64,000 bases of DNA. Origin: an uncultured Tenacibaculum sp. Lineage in GTDB: Bacteria > Bacteroidota > Bacteroidia > Flavobacteriales > Flavobacteriaceae. The translations under genes and the position numbers were made by a program. Below are positions 41,584-51,998 of the stretch, piece by piece (position 1 is the first letter of the stretch; every line of letters begins with the position of its first letter). The notes below the pieces were generated by a model that saw only the letters and a program-made list of their open reading frames with translations, ran no database searches and had not been told where the DNA came from. The stretch lies in assembly GCA_947504185.1 (NCBI GenBank), contig CANNGJ010000018.1:1-64000 (forward strand), read 5' to 3'.

Positions 41584-42744
41584 CTAAACAAGTTTTTGCA
41601 AAGCCTTAAACCACCTAGTTGGTGTTTTTTGCTTAAGAGCTTCCGCATAGTCTTGATAGTTACATGGTATTAACGCATGTCTTTTATGTTTATTATTCGA
41701 TATTAAATTTATTTCCATCCACCAGCGCCCACTTTTATCACTTTTATAAAAGTTAATTGGATCATCATCACTTAAAAGCACTGTGAATTTTTGGTAATTT
41801 TCTTTTGTTACAAAAGGATAATCTTTTGCTCTTGAATTTACACCCTCAATAAAATACCAAACCATTTGAGCCGCTAATTTTGCCGTTTGGTTGTTGGTAT
41901 CTAATTTACTGTTAAATTCATAAATACCAAAAGAAGTTACTTTGTCGCTAATTCCTGCATATCTCGCAATTGCACAAATATCTTCTCCATAAAACCCGTT
42001 TGGAGATGCATTATTGTTTCCTGGGGCTTCACTTTGTCTGATTGCTCCAACATCAACACTAACAATATCTGCATCTCTCATAATTGGTTCAACTAGAGTT
42101 ATATCTTTAACTTGGCCCAATCTGAAAGTATCAAAATACAATTTATCTAATAACTCAATTTCTTCTTGAGAATTAAAGTATGTTTGATATCCTATATTAC
42201 TATAATTAAATAAATTGTTAGGTTGCTCCATAATCACCTTACTTAAAAATGACCTTGAAGACAACTCATCATCAATAGATCCTAAATCGAAACGACTATC
42301 TACCGACACTAAATTTACTGTTTGTTCTAATGCATCATACGCTCTGTAGTTTGCGTATGTTATATCCTGTCCTCCACCTATTATAACAGGAATTATATTT
42401 TTCTTCAATAAATATTCTACTGATGAACTTACAGCAAAATAAGTATCTTCGATAGTGTTACCTCTTTCTATATTTCCTAAATCAGCAATTTGAACTTGCC
42501 ATTTACCTGGAAATAATTCATAAAGATTTTTACGAATACAACTTAAATCTTCTCCACATCCAAAATTATCGTTCGTACCTCTCCCATCTTTCACTCCTAA
42601 TATAGCAATAGTAACTCCTGCTAAATCAGGAAAACCATTTTCATCAGAATGTATTTGAATATTTTGACCCAACACAGAAGACCCTTGCAACATACTGTGT
42701 GCAATTACCGATTCTTTTATTGGTGTAAAAAAGTCGAAATTCAT
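41584..42744 (-). CDS. Ureohydrolase-fold (formimidoylglutamase-like) protein without metal ligands
   Basis: 386 residues of the arginase/formimidoylglutamase superfamily. The three metal-site motifs are degraded: GGGQD at 123-127 (Q126 for the His of GG(G/D)H), DSRFD at 149-153 (R151 for the His of DAHxD), and SVDVG at 229-233 (G233 for the second Asp of SLDxDxxDP). A manganese-dependent hydrolase activity is therefore unlikely; the conserved position between topA and gldK suggests a structural or regulatory function. Contrast with the intact ureohydrolase at 5.7 kb. Confidence 0.8.
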   Translation of the reverse strand: MNFDFFTPIKESVIAHSMLQGSSVLGQNIQIHSDENGFPDLAGVTIAILGVKDGRGTNDNFGCGEDLSCIRKNLYELFPGKWQVQIADLGNIERGNTIEDTYFAVSSSVEYLLKKNIIPVIIGGGQDITYANYRAYDALEQTVNLVSVDSRFDLGSIDDELSSRSFLSKVIMEQPNNLFNYSNIGYQTYFNSQEEIELLDKLYFDTFRLGQVKDITLVEPIMRDADIVSVDVGAIRQSEAPGNNNASPNGFYGEDICAIARYAGISDKVTSFGIYEFNSKLDTNNQTAKLAAQMVWYFIEGVNSRAKDYPFVTKENYQKFTVLLSDDDPINFYKSDKSGRWWMEINLISNNKHKRHALIPCNYQDYAEALKQKTPTRWFKALQKLV

Positions 42745-42802
42745 TTTTTCTTAGGGGATAAGTAGTTTGCAATATACTAAACTATTTAACTTAAAAGCTA
42801 AT

Positions 42803-45304
42803 TTATTTTTTTTTCGTAGCTTTCTTTTTTACGACTTTCTTTTTTGCTGCTTTTTTCTTTGGTGTTTTAGCTTCTATCATTTTAACAGCCTCTTCTTGCG
42901 TCATTTTTTCAATCTCGGTTGTTTTAGGTAATTCTATTTTAATTTTACCTTTTATAACATTGAATCTTCCCCAACGAGCTTTCTCTACACGAATACCAAC
43001 TTCTTCAAAATTATGAATTAATTTTTCGCGTTCTTTTCTCTTCTTATCTTCGATTAATGTTTCTAAATCTTCTTGAGATAAATTATCGAAATCGTATTTC
43101 TTATTTACATTAATAAAAATTGAATTCCATTTTATAAAAGGACCAAAACGCCCTACTCCTTTTTGAATAGGTAAGTTTTCATATTCTCCAATAGGAGCAT
43201 CTGCTTTACGCTTCGCTTCAATTAACTCAATCGCTCTATCCATATCTACAGACATTGGATTTTCTCCTTTATCTAAAGATACATACTTATCATCAAACTT
43301 AATATAAGGTCCAAAACGACCATTTGCTACAACAACTTCAAGATTATCATATTCACCCAATGTTTTTGGTAATTGGAATAAATCCATTGCCTCTTCATAA
43401 GTGATTGAATTCATTGTTTGATCTGCTTGCAAACTTGCGAAACGTGGCTTCTCCTCATCGGTAGCTTCACCTATCTGCACCATCGCTCCATAACGACCTA
43501 AACGCACATATACGTTTTTACCACTATCAGGATCAATACCTAATAAGCGTTCACCTTTTGCTCTCTCGGCATTTGCTGCCACATCTTCTACCACAACATG
43601 GAATCCTTGATAAAACTCTTTTATCATTTCAATCCAATCTTCTTTACCTTCAGCTATTTCATCAAAATCAGATTCTACTTTTGCAGTAAATCCGTAATCT
43701 AAGATCGCATCGAAATTAGCTACCAAGAAATCATTTACAATATTTCCGATATCAGTAGGAACTAACTTCCCTTTATCAGAACCAACTCTTTCAGTTAGTA
43801 ATTGTTCTTCAACTGCCTGATTAGCTAAACGCAATTGTGTATAATTTCTTTCTTTACCTTCTACTGATCCTTTTACGATATATTCTCTTCTTTGTATTGT
43901 TGAAATCGTTGGTGCATAAGTAGACGGACGTCCAATACCTAGCTCTTCTAAACGCTTCACTAAAGCTGCTTCAGAAAATCTTGCTGGAGGACGTGTATAT
44001 CTTTCTGTAGCCGTGATGAATTGATTATCAACCGATTCACCAATTTTCATCATTGGCAACATTCCTGCAGCTTCTTCCTCTTCATTATCTGTTCCTTCAA
44101 GATATACTTTTAAGAAACCTTCGAATGTTATTACCTCTCCGTTAGCTGTAAATAACTTCTCATTTTTATTGTTTTCAACTTTAACGTTTGTTCTTTCCAA
44201 CTGAGCTTCACTCATTTGAGATGCTAAAGTTCTTTTCCAAATTAAACTATATAATCTGGTTTGATCGTATTCTCCTGTAATTTCATGATTCTCCATATTG
44301 GTAGGACGAATCGCCTCATGCGCCTCTTGTGCTCCTTTTGACTTTGTTGAAAAATTACGTGGTTTACTATATTCTTCACCATATGATGCAATAATTTCTG
44401 CTTGTGCAGCATTTTTTGCATCTTCTGATAAGTTTACACTATCCGTTCTCATATAAGTAATTAAACCGGCTTCATACAAACGTTGTGCAACCATCATCGT
44501 TTTTGCTACAGGAAAACCTAATTTTCTTGAAGCTTCTTGCTGTAAAGTTGATGTTGTAAATGGTGCAGCTGGAGACTTTTTTGCTGGTTTCTTTTGTAAA
44601 TCAGCAACTGAAAAATCAGCATTTAAACATGAATTCAAAAACGCTTCAGCATCTTTTTTATCAGAAAAATTCTTTGCTAATTTCGCTTTGAATTTTTTCC
44701 CATTTGCATTCACAAATTCTGCATCCACTCTGTAAGAAGCTACCGGAGTAAATCCTTCAATTTCTCTTTCTCGCTCAACGATTAAACGTACTGCTACCGA
44801 CTGTACTCTACCTGCAGATAACCCTCCTTTAACTTTTCTCCATAATACTGGAGACAATTCGTAACCAACCAACCTATCCAATACACGACGCGCTTGTTGT
44901 GCATTTACTAAGTTATAGTTAATCTCACGTGGGTTTTCAACTGCTTTTAATATTGCTTTTTTAGTAATTTCATGAAAAACAATACGTTTCGTATTTTCTT
45001 CTTTTAATTTTAATTGCTCAGCTAAATGCCACGCAATAGCTTCTCCCTCACGATCCTCATCACTAGCTAACCAAACAGTATCTGCTTTTTTTGCTAAATC
45101 TTTCAGCTTTTTAACAATTGCTTTTTTATCTGTAGAAACTATATATTTTGGTTTAAAATCTCCATCAACATTCACCCCTAATTCTTTCGATGGTAAATCG
45201 GCTATATGACCGTAACTCGATTCCACTTGAAAATCTTTACCTAAAAACTTCTCTATTGTTTTTGCCTTAGCGGGTGACTCAACTATTACTAAATTTTTTG
45301 CCAT
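42803..45304 (-). CDS. topA: DNA topoisomerase I
   Basis: 833 residues of type IA topoisomerase, which relaxes negative supercoils. The Toprim domain starts NLVIVESPAKAKTIEKFLG and has WLASDEDREGEAIAWHL. The active-site tyrosine is in LITYMRTDSVNLSEDA, and the region FTTSTLQQEASRKLGF is conserved. No zinc-finger cysteines are seen; instead repeated C-terminal FGPYIKF/RFGPFIKW domains and a Lys/Ala-rich tail follow. A -7 box is 56 bp upstream. Confidence 0.97.
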   Translation of the reverse strand: MAKNLVIVESPAKAKTIEKFLGKDFQVESSYGHIADLPSKELGVNVDGDFKPKYIVSTDKKAIVKKLKDLAKKADTVWLASDEDREGEAIAWHLAEQLKLKEENTKRIVFHEITKKAILKAVENPREINYNLVNAQQARRVLDRLVGYELSPVLWRKVKGGLSAGRVQSVAVRLIVEREREIEGFTPVASYRVDAEFVNANGKKFKAKLAKNFSDKKDAEAFLNSCLNADFSVADLQKKPAKKSPAAPFTTSTLQQEASRKLGFPVAKTMMVAQRLYEAGLITYMRTDSVNLSEDAKNAAQAEIIASYGEEYSKPRNFSTKSKGAQEAHEAIRPTNMENHEITGEYDQTRLYSLIWKRTLASQMSEAQLERTNVKVENNKNEKLFTANGEVITFEGFLKVYLEGTDNEEEEAAGMLPMMKIGESVDNQFITATERYTRPPARFSEAALVKRLEELGIGRPSTYAPTISTIQRREYIVKGSVEGKERNYTQLRLANQAVEEQLLTERVGSDKGKLVPTDIGNIVNDFLVANFDAILDYGFTAKVESDFDEIAEGKEDWIEMIKEFYQGFHVVVEDVAANAERAKGERLLGIDPDSGKNVYVRLGRYGAMVQIGEATDEEKPRFASLQADQTMNSITYEEAMDLFQLPKTLGEYDNLEVVVANGRFGPYIKFDDKYVSLDKGENPMSVDMDRAIELIEAKRKADAPIGEYENLPIQKGVGRFGPFIKWNSIFINVNKKYDFDNLSQEDLETLIEDKKRKEREKLIHNFEEVGIRVEKARWGRFNVIKGKIKIELPKTTEIEKMTQEEAVKMIEAKTPKKKAAKKKVVKKKATKKK

Positions 45305-45360
45305 GTGTTTTTTCTCTTATCTCTTTTTACACCTTATTATTACAGATGCTATTGAATTTG

Positions 45361-45368
45361 CAAAAGTA
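45361..45368 (-). promoter_or_regulatory. -7 box of topA
   Basis: On the minus strand the bases read TACTTTTG, 56 bp before the topA ATG. No well-spaced -33 TTG. Confidence 0.4.
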
Positions 45369-45441
45369 TACAGTTTTTTTTTAACGAACGTTTTTTATAC
45401 AAACTTTACGATTTATTAAAGTTAAAACTATTCATGTCAAC

Positions 45442-45475
45442 TTGTCACAAAATACCTTTTTTGGTTGTATATTTG
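45442..45475 (+). promoter_or_regulatory. miaB operon promoter
   Basis: TTG at 45442-45444 and TATATTTG at 45468-45475 (23-bp spacer). The box is 30 bp upstream of the miaB ATG and lies within the upstream extension of the reading frame, which argues against a longer start. Confidence 0.65.
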
Positions 45476-45505
45476 CGGACTATTTATTACGATTTTAAAG
45501 GATTT

Positions 45506-46960
45506 ATGGAACAAGTAGAGAAAGTAATTGACGAGAAAAAGCAAGGAAAAGCTTTAATTACTGAACAAAAGGAAGGGAACTCAAAAAAACTTTTTATTGA
45601 AAGTTATGGTTGCCAAATGAATATGAACGACAGTGAAATTGTTGCTTCAATCTTATCTGAACAAGGTTTTAACACCACTCAAAATTTAGAAGATGCTGAT
45701 TTAGTTTTAATGAACACTTGTTCTATTAGAGAAAAAGCTGAAACTACAGTTCGTAAACGTTTACAGAAATACAACAAAGTAAAACAGGTAAATCCAAAAA
45801 TGAAAGTTGGAGTTTTAGGTTGTATGGCTGAACGTTTAAAAGAGAAATTTTTAGAAGAAGAAAAAATCGTTGATCTAGTGGTTGGCCCTGACGCATATCG
45901 TGATTTACCAAACTTAATTGAAGAAGTTGATGCCGGACGTGATGCTGTAAATGTAATTTTATCAAAAGACGAAACGTACGCTGATGTTTCTCCTGTTCGT
46001 TTAAATTCAAACGGAGTTTCTGCATTTGTATCAATCACACGTGGTTGTGACAATATGTGTACTTTTTGTGTAGTTCCTTTTACACGTGGTCGTGAACGTA
46101 GCCGTGACCCTCAAAGTATTATCGAAGAAGTAAGATCTATGGTAGATAAAAACTTTAAGGAGATTACTTTATTAGGTCAAAATGTGGATTCATACTTATG
46201 GTATGGTGGCGGATTAAAAAAAGACTTTAAAAAAGCTTCTGAATTAGCACAAGCTACTGCTACCGACTTTGCACAATTATTAGATATGTGTGCTAAAGAA
46301 TTCCCTAAAACACGTTTTCGTTTTTCTACATCTAATCCACAAGACATGAGCTTAGATGTAATTCATACAATGGCTAAACATAAAAACATCTGTAAATACA
46401 TCCATTTACCTGTTCAAAGTGGAAGTAACAACATGTTAAAAGCTATGAACCGTCAACATACTCGTGAAGAATATATGGAGTTAGTTGATAACATCTTTAA
46501 AATTATTCCAGAAATGGCTTTATCTCAAGATATGATTGCTGGTTTCTGTGGTGAAACTGAACAAGACCATCAAGACACATTAGACTTAATGCGTCATGTA
46601 AAATATGACTTCGGATTTATGTTTGCATATTCTGAAAGACCTGGAACTCTTGCTGCTAAAAAAATGCCAGATGATGTTCCTTTAGCAGTTAAGAAAAGAC
46701 GTTTACAAGAGGTTATCGACTTACAACAAGAGCATAGTTTATATAGAACTCAACAGCATTTAGGAAAAATAGAAGAAGTTTTAATTGAAGGAACTTCTAA
46801 AAAGAATCCTAATGAATGGAAAGGAAGAAATACACAAAACACCGTAATTGTTTTTCCTAAAGAACATTATAAACTAGGTGACTTTGTAAATGTAAAAGTA
46901 GAAGATTGCACTTCAGCTACTTTAAGAGGAACTGCCGTTGATTATTCTGATAACAATTAA
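45506..46960 (+). CDS. miaB: tRNA-2-methylthio-N6-isopentenyladenosine synthase MiaB
   Basis: 484 residues from the ATG at 45506. Three domains: UPF0004 N terminus (FIESYGCQMNMNDSE), radical SAM core with CDNMCTFCVVPFTRGRERSRD, and a C-terminal TRAM domain (about 415-480). It adds the methylthio group to i6A37 of tRNAs with two 4Fe-4S clusters and SAM. Starting 72 bp upstream would include the promoter and a hydrophobic, non-family leader, so it is rejected. First gene of a five-gene run to secG. Confidence 0.96.
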   Translation: MEQVEKVIDEKKQGKALITEQKEGNSKKLFIESYGCQMNMNDSEIVASILSEQGFNTTQNLEDADLVLMNTCSIREKAETTVRKRLQKYNKVKQVNPKMKVGVLGCMAERLKEKFLEEEKIVDLVVGPDAYRDLPNLIEEVDAGRDAVNVILSKDETYADVSPVRLNSNGVSAFVSITRGCDNMCTFCVVPFTRGRERSRDPQSIIEEVRSMVDKNFKEITLLGQNVDSYLWYGGGLKKDFKKASELAQATATDFAQLLDMCAKEFPKTRFRFSTSNPQDMSLDVIHTMAKHKNICKYIHLPVQSGSNNMLKAMNRQHTREEYMELVDNIFKIIPEMALSQDMIAGFCGETEQDHQDTLDLMRHVKYDFGFMFAYSERPGTLAAKKMPDDVPLAVKKRRLQEVIDLQQEHSLYRTQQHLGKIEEVLIEGTSKKNPNEWKGRNTQNTVIVFPKEHYKLGDFVNVKVEDCTSATLRGTAVDYSDNN

Positions 46961-46966
46961 AAAAAA

Positions 46967-48193
46967 ATGGAAAACCTACAAGCTATAAAACAACGTTTCG
47001 GGATCATTGGTAACGATTTACATTTAAATCGTGCCATTGAAAAAGCTATTCGTGTTGCTCCGACTGACATTTCAGTATTAGTTACTGGAGAAAGTGGTGT
47101 AGGTAAAGAAAATATCCCTAAAATAATTCACTCTCTATCACACAGAAAGCATGCAAAATATATTGCAGTAAACTGTGGAGCTATTCCTGAAGGAACAATT
47201 GACAGTGAGTTATTTGGACATGAAAAAGGTGCTTTTACTGGAGCTACTGCAGCCAGAAAAGGATATTTTGAAGTTGCAGATGGTGGTACTATTTTTTTAG
47301 ATGAAGTTGGTGAATTACCATTAACTACTCAAGTACGTTTATTACGTGTTTTAGAAAATGGAGAGTTTATTAAAGTAGGTTCTTCTCAAGTACAAAAAAC
47401 AAATGTTCGTATTGTTGCTGCTACTAATGTACACATGCACGATGCCATTGCTAAAGAAAAATTTCGTGAAGACTTATATTATCGTTTAAGTACAATTGAA
47501 ATCAACTTACCTCCTTTAAGAGAGAGAAATGAAGACATCCATTTGTTATTCAGAAAATTTGCTGCTGATTTTGCGCAAAAATATAGAATGCCAACGATTC
47601 GTTTAGATGAAAACGCAGTAAGAATGTTATGCAACTATCGTTTTCCTGGAAACATCCGTCAGTTAAGAAATATTGCTGAACAAATATCGGTGGTTGAAGA
47701 AGATCGTTTAATTACTCCTGAAAAATTAATTCAATACCTTCCTAATAACAAAAGAAATTTACCTGCTGTAATTGGTGGAAAAACCAGTGATTCTGATTTT
47801 GCAAACGAACGAGATATTATGTATAAAATCTTGTTTGATATGCGTAATGACATCAATGATTTAAAGAAGTTGACGCTAGACTTAATGCAAAACGGAGATT
47901 CAAAGCAAGTACAAGAAGCAAATCACGGATTGATAGAGAGAATTTATCAAGAAGAGACTAAACCAGAAGTTTCTAATGTAGAAGTTGTTCAAATTCCACA
48001 GTCTTCAACTAACAATAATTTCGATTTTGCTGAAACAATTGAAGAAGATGAGAGTTTATCTTTACAAGACAAGGAAATTGAAATGATTAAAAAATCATTA
48101 GAAAAGAACAGCGGAAAAAGAAAATTAGCTGCAAAAGAACTAGGTATTTCTGAACGAACTTTATATCGTAAAATCAAACAATACGATTTATAA
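46967..48193 (+). CDS. Sigma-54 interacting AAA+ transcription activator
   Basis: 408 residues. AAA+ domain with Walker A GESGVGKE (41-48), the sigma-54-contacting loop GAFTGA (88-93), Walker B FLDEVGELP (110-118), R-finger region FREDLYYRLSTIEI, and a C-terminal Fis-type HTH (KRKLAAKELGISERTLYRKI). There is no N-terminal receiver or ligand domain, so activity must be set by expression or by a partner. A long low-complexity linker (about 265-360) joins AAA+ and HTH. It starts 6 bp after miaB. Confidence 0.94.
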   Translation: MENLQAIKQRFGIIGNDLHLNRAIEKAIRVAPTDISVLVTGESGVGKENIPKIIHSLSHRKHAKYIAVNCGAIPEGTIDSELFGHEKGAFTGATAARKGYFEVADGGTIFLDEVGELPLTTQVRLLRVLENGEFIKVGSSQVQKTNVRIVAATNVHMHDAIAKEKFREDLYYRLSTIEINLPPLRERNEDIHLLFRKFAADFAQKYRMPTIRLDENAVRMLCNYRFPGNIRQLRNIAEQISVVEEDRLITPEKLIQYLPNNKRNLPAVIGGKTSDSDFANERDIMYKILFDMRNDINDLKKLTLDLMQNGDSKQVQEANHGLIERIYQEETKPEVSNVEVVQIPQSSTNNNFDFAETIEEDESLSLQDKEIEMIKKSLEKNSGKRKLAAKELGISERTLYRKIKQYDL

Positions 48194-48225
48194 AACATTT
48201 AATAAAACGTAAACTGCGAATTGTT

Positions 48226-48233
48226 TACTTTTG
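48226..48233 (+). promoter_or_regulatory. -7 box before lptE
   Basis: TACTTTTG, a perfect -7 box 5 bp before the lptE ATG at 48239. It could start a leaderless lptE mRNA independent of miaB. Confidence 0.4.
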
Positions 48234-48238
48234 ATTCT

Positions 48239-48745
48239 ATGAAAAAACTTTTTTACATCGTTGTTTTTATTGCTACAACAATTATCTCAATTGGTTGCGG
48301 AGCGTATTCTTTTACTGGTGGTAATACTGGAAATGCTAAAACAATTCAAGTAGATTTCTTTCCAAATCAAGCCCCATTAATCGAACCTACTTTAAGTCAA
48401 AAATTCACGTTAGACTTACAAGATTTATTTACACGTCAAACAAATTTAACGCTTGTAAAAGCCAATGGAGACCTTCAGTTTTCTGGAGAAATAACCGATT
48501 ACCGTATTACTCCGATGAGTGCTACTGCCAATCAAACAGCTGCTCAAAACAGATTAACAATTACAGTGAATGTAAACTTCATAAACACTTTAGAAGAAAA
48601 AGACAATTTTGAAAAAAGGTTCTCTTTTTATTATGATTATGGAGCTACTCAACAATTAACTGGTGGCGTTTTAGAAACTGCTTTAAACGATATATTAGAA
48701 CGTATAACGCAAGATATTTTTAATGCTTCGGTAGCAAAATGGTAA
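48239..48745 (+). CDS. lptE: LPS assembly lipoprotein LptE
   Basis: 168 residues: signal with lipobox SIGC (Cys19 region), then GAYSFTGGNTGNAKTIQVDFFPNQAPLIEP, the LptE pattern of Bacteroidota. LptE plugs the outer-membrane LPS translocon LptD. The ATG at 48239 is chosen, since a TTG 18 bp upstream would delay the signal and disrupt the -7 box. The TPR gene starts 3 bp after its stop. Confidence 0.88.
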   Translation: MKKLFYIVVFIATTIISIGCGAYSFTGGNTGNAKTIQVDFFPNQAPLIEPTLSQKFTLDLQDLFTRQTNLTLVKANGDLQFSGEITDYRITPMSATANQTAAQNRLTITVNVNFINTLEEKDNFEKRFSFYYDYGATQQLTGGVLETALNDILERITQDIFNASVAKW

Positions 48746-48748
48746 GAA

Positions 48749-49486
48749 TTGGATAAAAAAAACTACATAACGTTTTTAGAAAAACCTGAGTTAATTTCAC
48801 AAGAAGAAAATTTAGGTTTAAAAAACATTATCCAACAATACCCATTTTTCCAATCAGCTAGAGCTTTACAATTAAAAGTTTTAAAACACCAAGAAAGCTA
48901 TAAATATAATAACGAATTAAAAGTTACTGCTGCTCATACCACAGACAGAACTTTACTATTTGATTTCATTACCTCAAATACTTTCAAAGAAGTTCCTGCT
49001 AAAAAGCCAGAAAAGACAACATTAAAAGAAAAGATTCTTCCTAAGAAAAAAACAAAAGAAGATTCGAGTACTGAAGAAAAATTAGCCATAGGAAAACCTC
49101 TTTCATTTAACGAAAATGAAACTTTTTCTTTCAATCAATGGTTGCAATTATCTTCAAAAAAAGAAATCGTTAGAGCAAATCCTCCGATTACCGAAAAGAA
49201 AGAAACTTCAATAAAATCTGAAAAAGACGCAATTATTAATCGTTTTATCGAAACTACACCTAAGATTTCTAGACCTAGTAAAACCAATATTTCTGAAATA
49301 AAAATTACAGAAAGAAAGCAGGTTAATCAGCTAGCTACCGAAACTTTAGCCAAGGTTTATTTAGAACAAAAAAAATATGACAGCGCTATACAAGCTTATA
49401 AAATATTAAGTTTGAAATATCCAGAAAAAAGTGGTTTCTTTGCAGACCAAATTAAAAGAATACAAATTTTACAAAACAATAAATAA
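48749..49486 (+). CDS. Tetratricopeptide-like protein
   Basis: 245 residues; begins (TTG start) with (M)DKKNYITFLEKPELISQEE, has a Lys/Thr-rich disordered middle (about 90-190), and ends in a TPR-like helix pair LAKVYLEQKKYDSAIQAYKILSLKYPEKSGFFADQIKRI. No signal or TM, so cytosolic. Role unknown. The TTG start follows lptE by 3 bp and its end touches the secG start (TAAATGA), so the run is translationally linked. Confidence 0.82.
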   Translation: MDKKNYITFLEKPELISQEENLGLKNIIQQYPFFQSARALQLKVLKHQESYKYNNELKVTAAHTTDRTLLFDFITSNTFKEVPAKKPEKTTLKEKILPKKKTKEDSSTEEKLAIGKPLSFNENETFSFNQWLQLSSKKEIVRANPPITEKKETSIKSEKDAIINRFIETTPKISRPSKTNISEIKITERKQVNQLATETLAKVYLEQKKYDSAIQAYKILSLKYPEKSGFFADQIKRIQILQNNK

Positions 49487-49828
49487 ATGACAACGTACAC
49501 TTTACTTTTAGTTTTAATATTGATTGTTGCAGTAGCATTAATCTTAATCGTAATGGTTCAAAACCCTAAAGGAGGAGGATTATCTTCATCATTTGGAGGT
49601 GGTGGTGCTCAAAACATTGGTGGTGTACAAAACACTAATAGTTTTTTAGACAGAACTACTTGGACTTTAGCAATTACTATGTTTGCTTTAATCTTATTAG
49701 CTAATTTTGCTATTCCTAGAGGTAATGCATCAGATGCGCCTCAATTAGATAGTACATTAGAAAATGTTGAAACTACAGCTCCTGCTACACCAGCAACTGA
49801 AACTACAACAAAAGATAGCGTTAACTAA
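49487..49828 (+). CDS. secG: Preprotein translocase subunit SecG
   Basis: 113 residues with two TM helices (about 4-24 and 59-77) joined by the glycine-rich SecG loop QNPKGGGLSSSFGGGGAQNIGG, then NSFLDRTTWTLAI. The C-terminal Thr/Ala/Glu-rich tail is longer than in E. coli. SecG helps SecA insertion cycles in the SecYEG channel. Last gene before a terminator. Confidence 0.93.
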   Translation: MTTYTLLLVLILIVAVALILIVMVQNPKGGGLSSSFGGGGAQNIGGVQNTNSFLDRTTWTLAITMFALILLANFAIPRGNASDAPQLDSTLENVETTAPATPATETTTKDSVN

Positions 49829-49847
49829 GCTTAACAAAACAATATAT

Positions 49848-49880
49848 AAAATGCCAACGTAAATGACACGTTGGCATTTT
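49848..49880 (+). terminator. Terminator after secG
   Basis: A 13-bp stem (AAAATGCCAACGT/ACGTTGGCATTTT), loop AAATGAC, followed by T. It separates the miaB-secG run from groES. Confidence 0.9.
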
Positions 49881-49913
49881 TTTTACATCATATTTAATCG
49901 CTTTAGAAAAATT

Positions 49914-49945
49914 GTCAGCAAAAATCTAATGGCATAATTTCTGAC
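49914..49945 (+). promoter_or_regulatory. Sigma-54-like element within a GTCAG/CTGAC inverted repeat upstream of groES
   Basis: TGGCAT (49930-49935) and CTGA (49941-49944) give GG-N10-GA, one base off the sigma-54 -24/-12 pattern (GG-N10-GC). GTCAG (49914-49918) and CTGAC (49941-49945) are inverted around it. It is 52 bp upstream of the groES ATG. No CIRCE element is present. The assignment is tentative. Confidence 0.35.
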
Positions 49946-49996
49946 TATTAACTCACATAATTAAAAAGACAAATACTTAATCATAATTTATATAAA

Positions 49997-50272
49997 ATGG
50001 GATTAAACATTAAACCTTTAGCAGACAGAGTTCTTGTAGAACCAGCTGCAGCAGAAACTACAACAGCTTCAGGACTTATTATTCCTGACAACGCAAAAGA
50101 GAAGCCTCAAAAAGGAATCATCGTTGCTGTTGGTACAGGAACTAAAGACGAACCTTTAACTGTAAAAGTTGGTGATACTGTTTTATACGGAAAGTATGCT
50201 GGAACAGAATTAAAGCACGAAGGAAAAGATTATTTAATCATGAGAGAAAGCGACATCTTCGCTATCATCTAA
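49997..50272 (+). CDS. groES: Co-chaperonin GroES
   Basis: 91 residues: [13 protein letters not shown] start, the mobile loop (about 17-32, [18 protein letters not shown]) and the roof region. It caps GroEL. It has normal size and lies 32 bp before groEL. Confidence 0.97.
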   Translation: MGLNIKPLADRVLVEPAAAETTTASGLIIPDNAKEKPQKGIIVAVGTGTKDEPLTVKVGDTVLYGKYAGTELKHEGKDYLIMRESDIFAII

Positions 50273-50292
50273 TCCTTTTTAAAAACTAATAA

Positions 50293-51938
<1,646 letters not shown>

Positions 51939-51939
<1 letters not shown>

Positions 51940-51953
51940 TGGCGAGTCGCCAC
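51939..51953 (+). other. Short GC-rich hairpin over the groEL stop codon
   Basis: GTGGC (51939-51943) and GCCAC (51949-51953) can pair (7 bp if the centre also pairs). It begins on the last base of the TAG stop. It is unusually GC-rich for this AT-rich genome. Confidence 0.4.
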
Positions 51954-51964
51954 AGACAATTATA

Positions 51965-51998
51965 AAAAACCCTCGATAATTACTTATCGAGGGTTTTT
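51965..51998 (+). terminator. groESL terminator
   Basis: A 15-bp perfect stem (AAAAACCCTCGATAA/TTATCGAGGGTTTTT) with loop TTAC. T-rich on both strands, so it can also stop the convergent lipoprotein gene ending at 51997. Confidence 0.95.

Noticed and set aside
45434..45505. Longer miaB reading frame with start at 45434
   Set aside because: It would overlap the promoter -7 box at 45468-45475; the family start is at 45506.
45679..46053. 124-codon open frame antisense to miaB
   Set aside because: Its product has Ser/Thr/Phe-rich shadow composition and it lies fully inside the strongly coding miaB frame.
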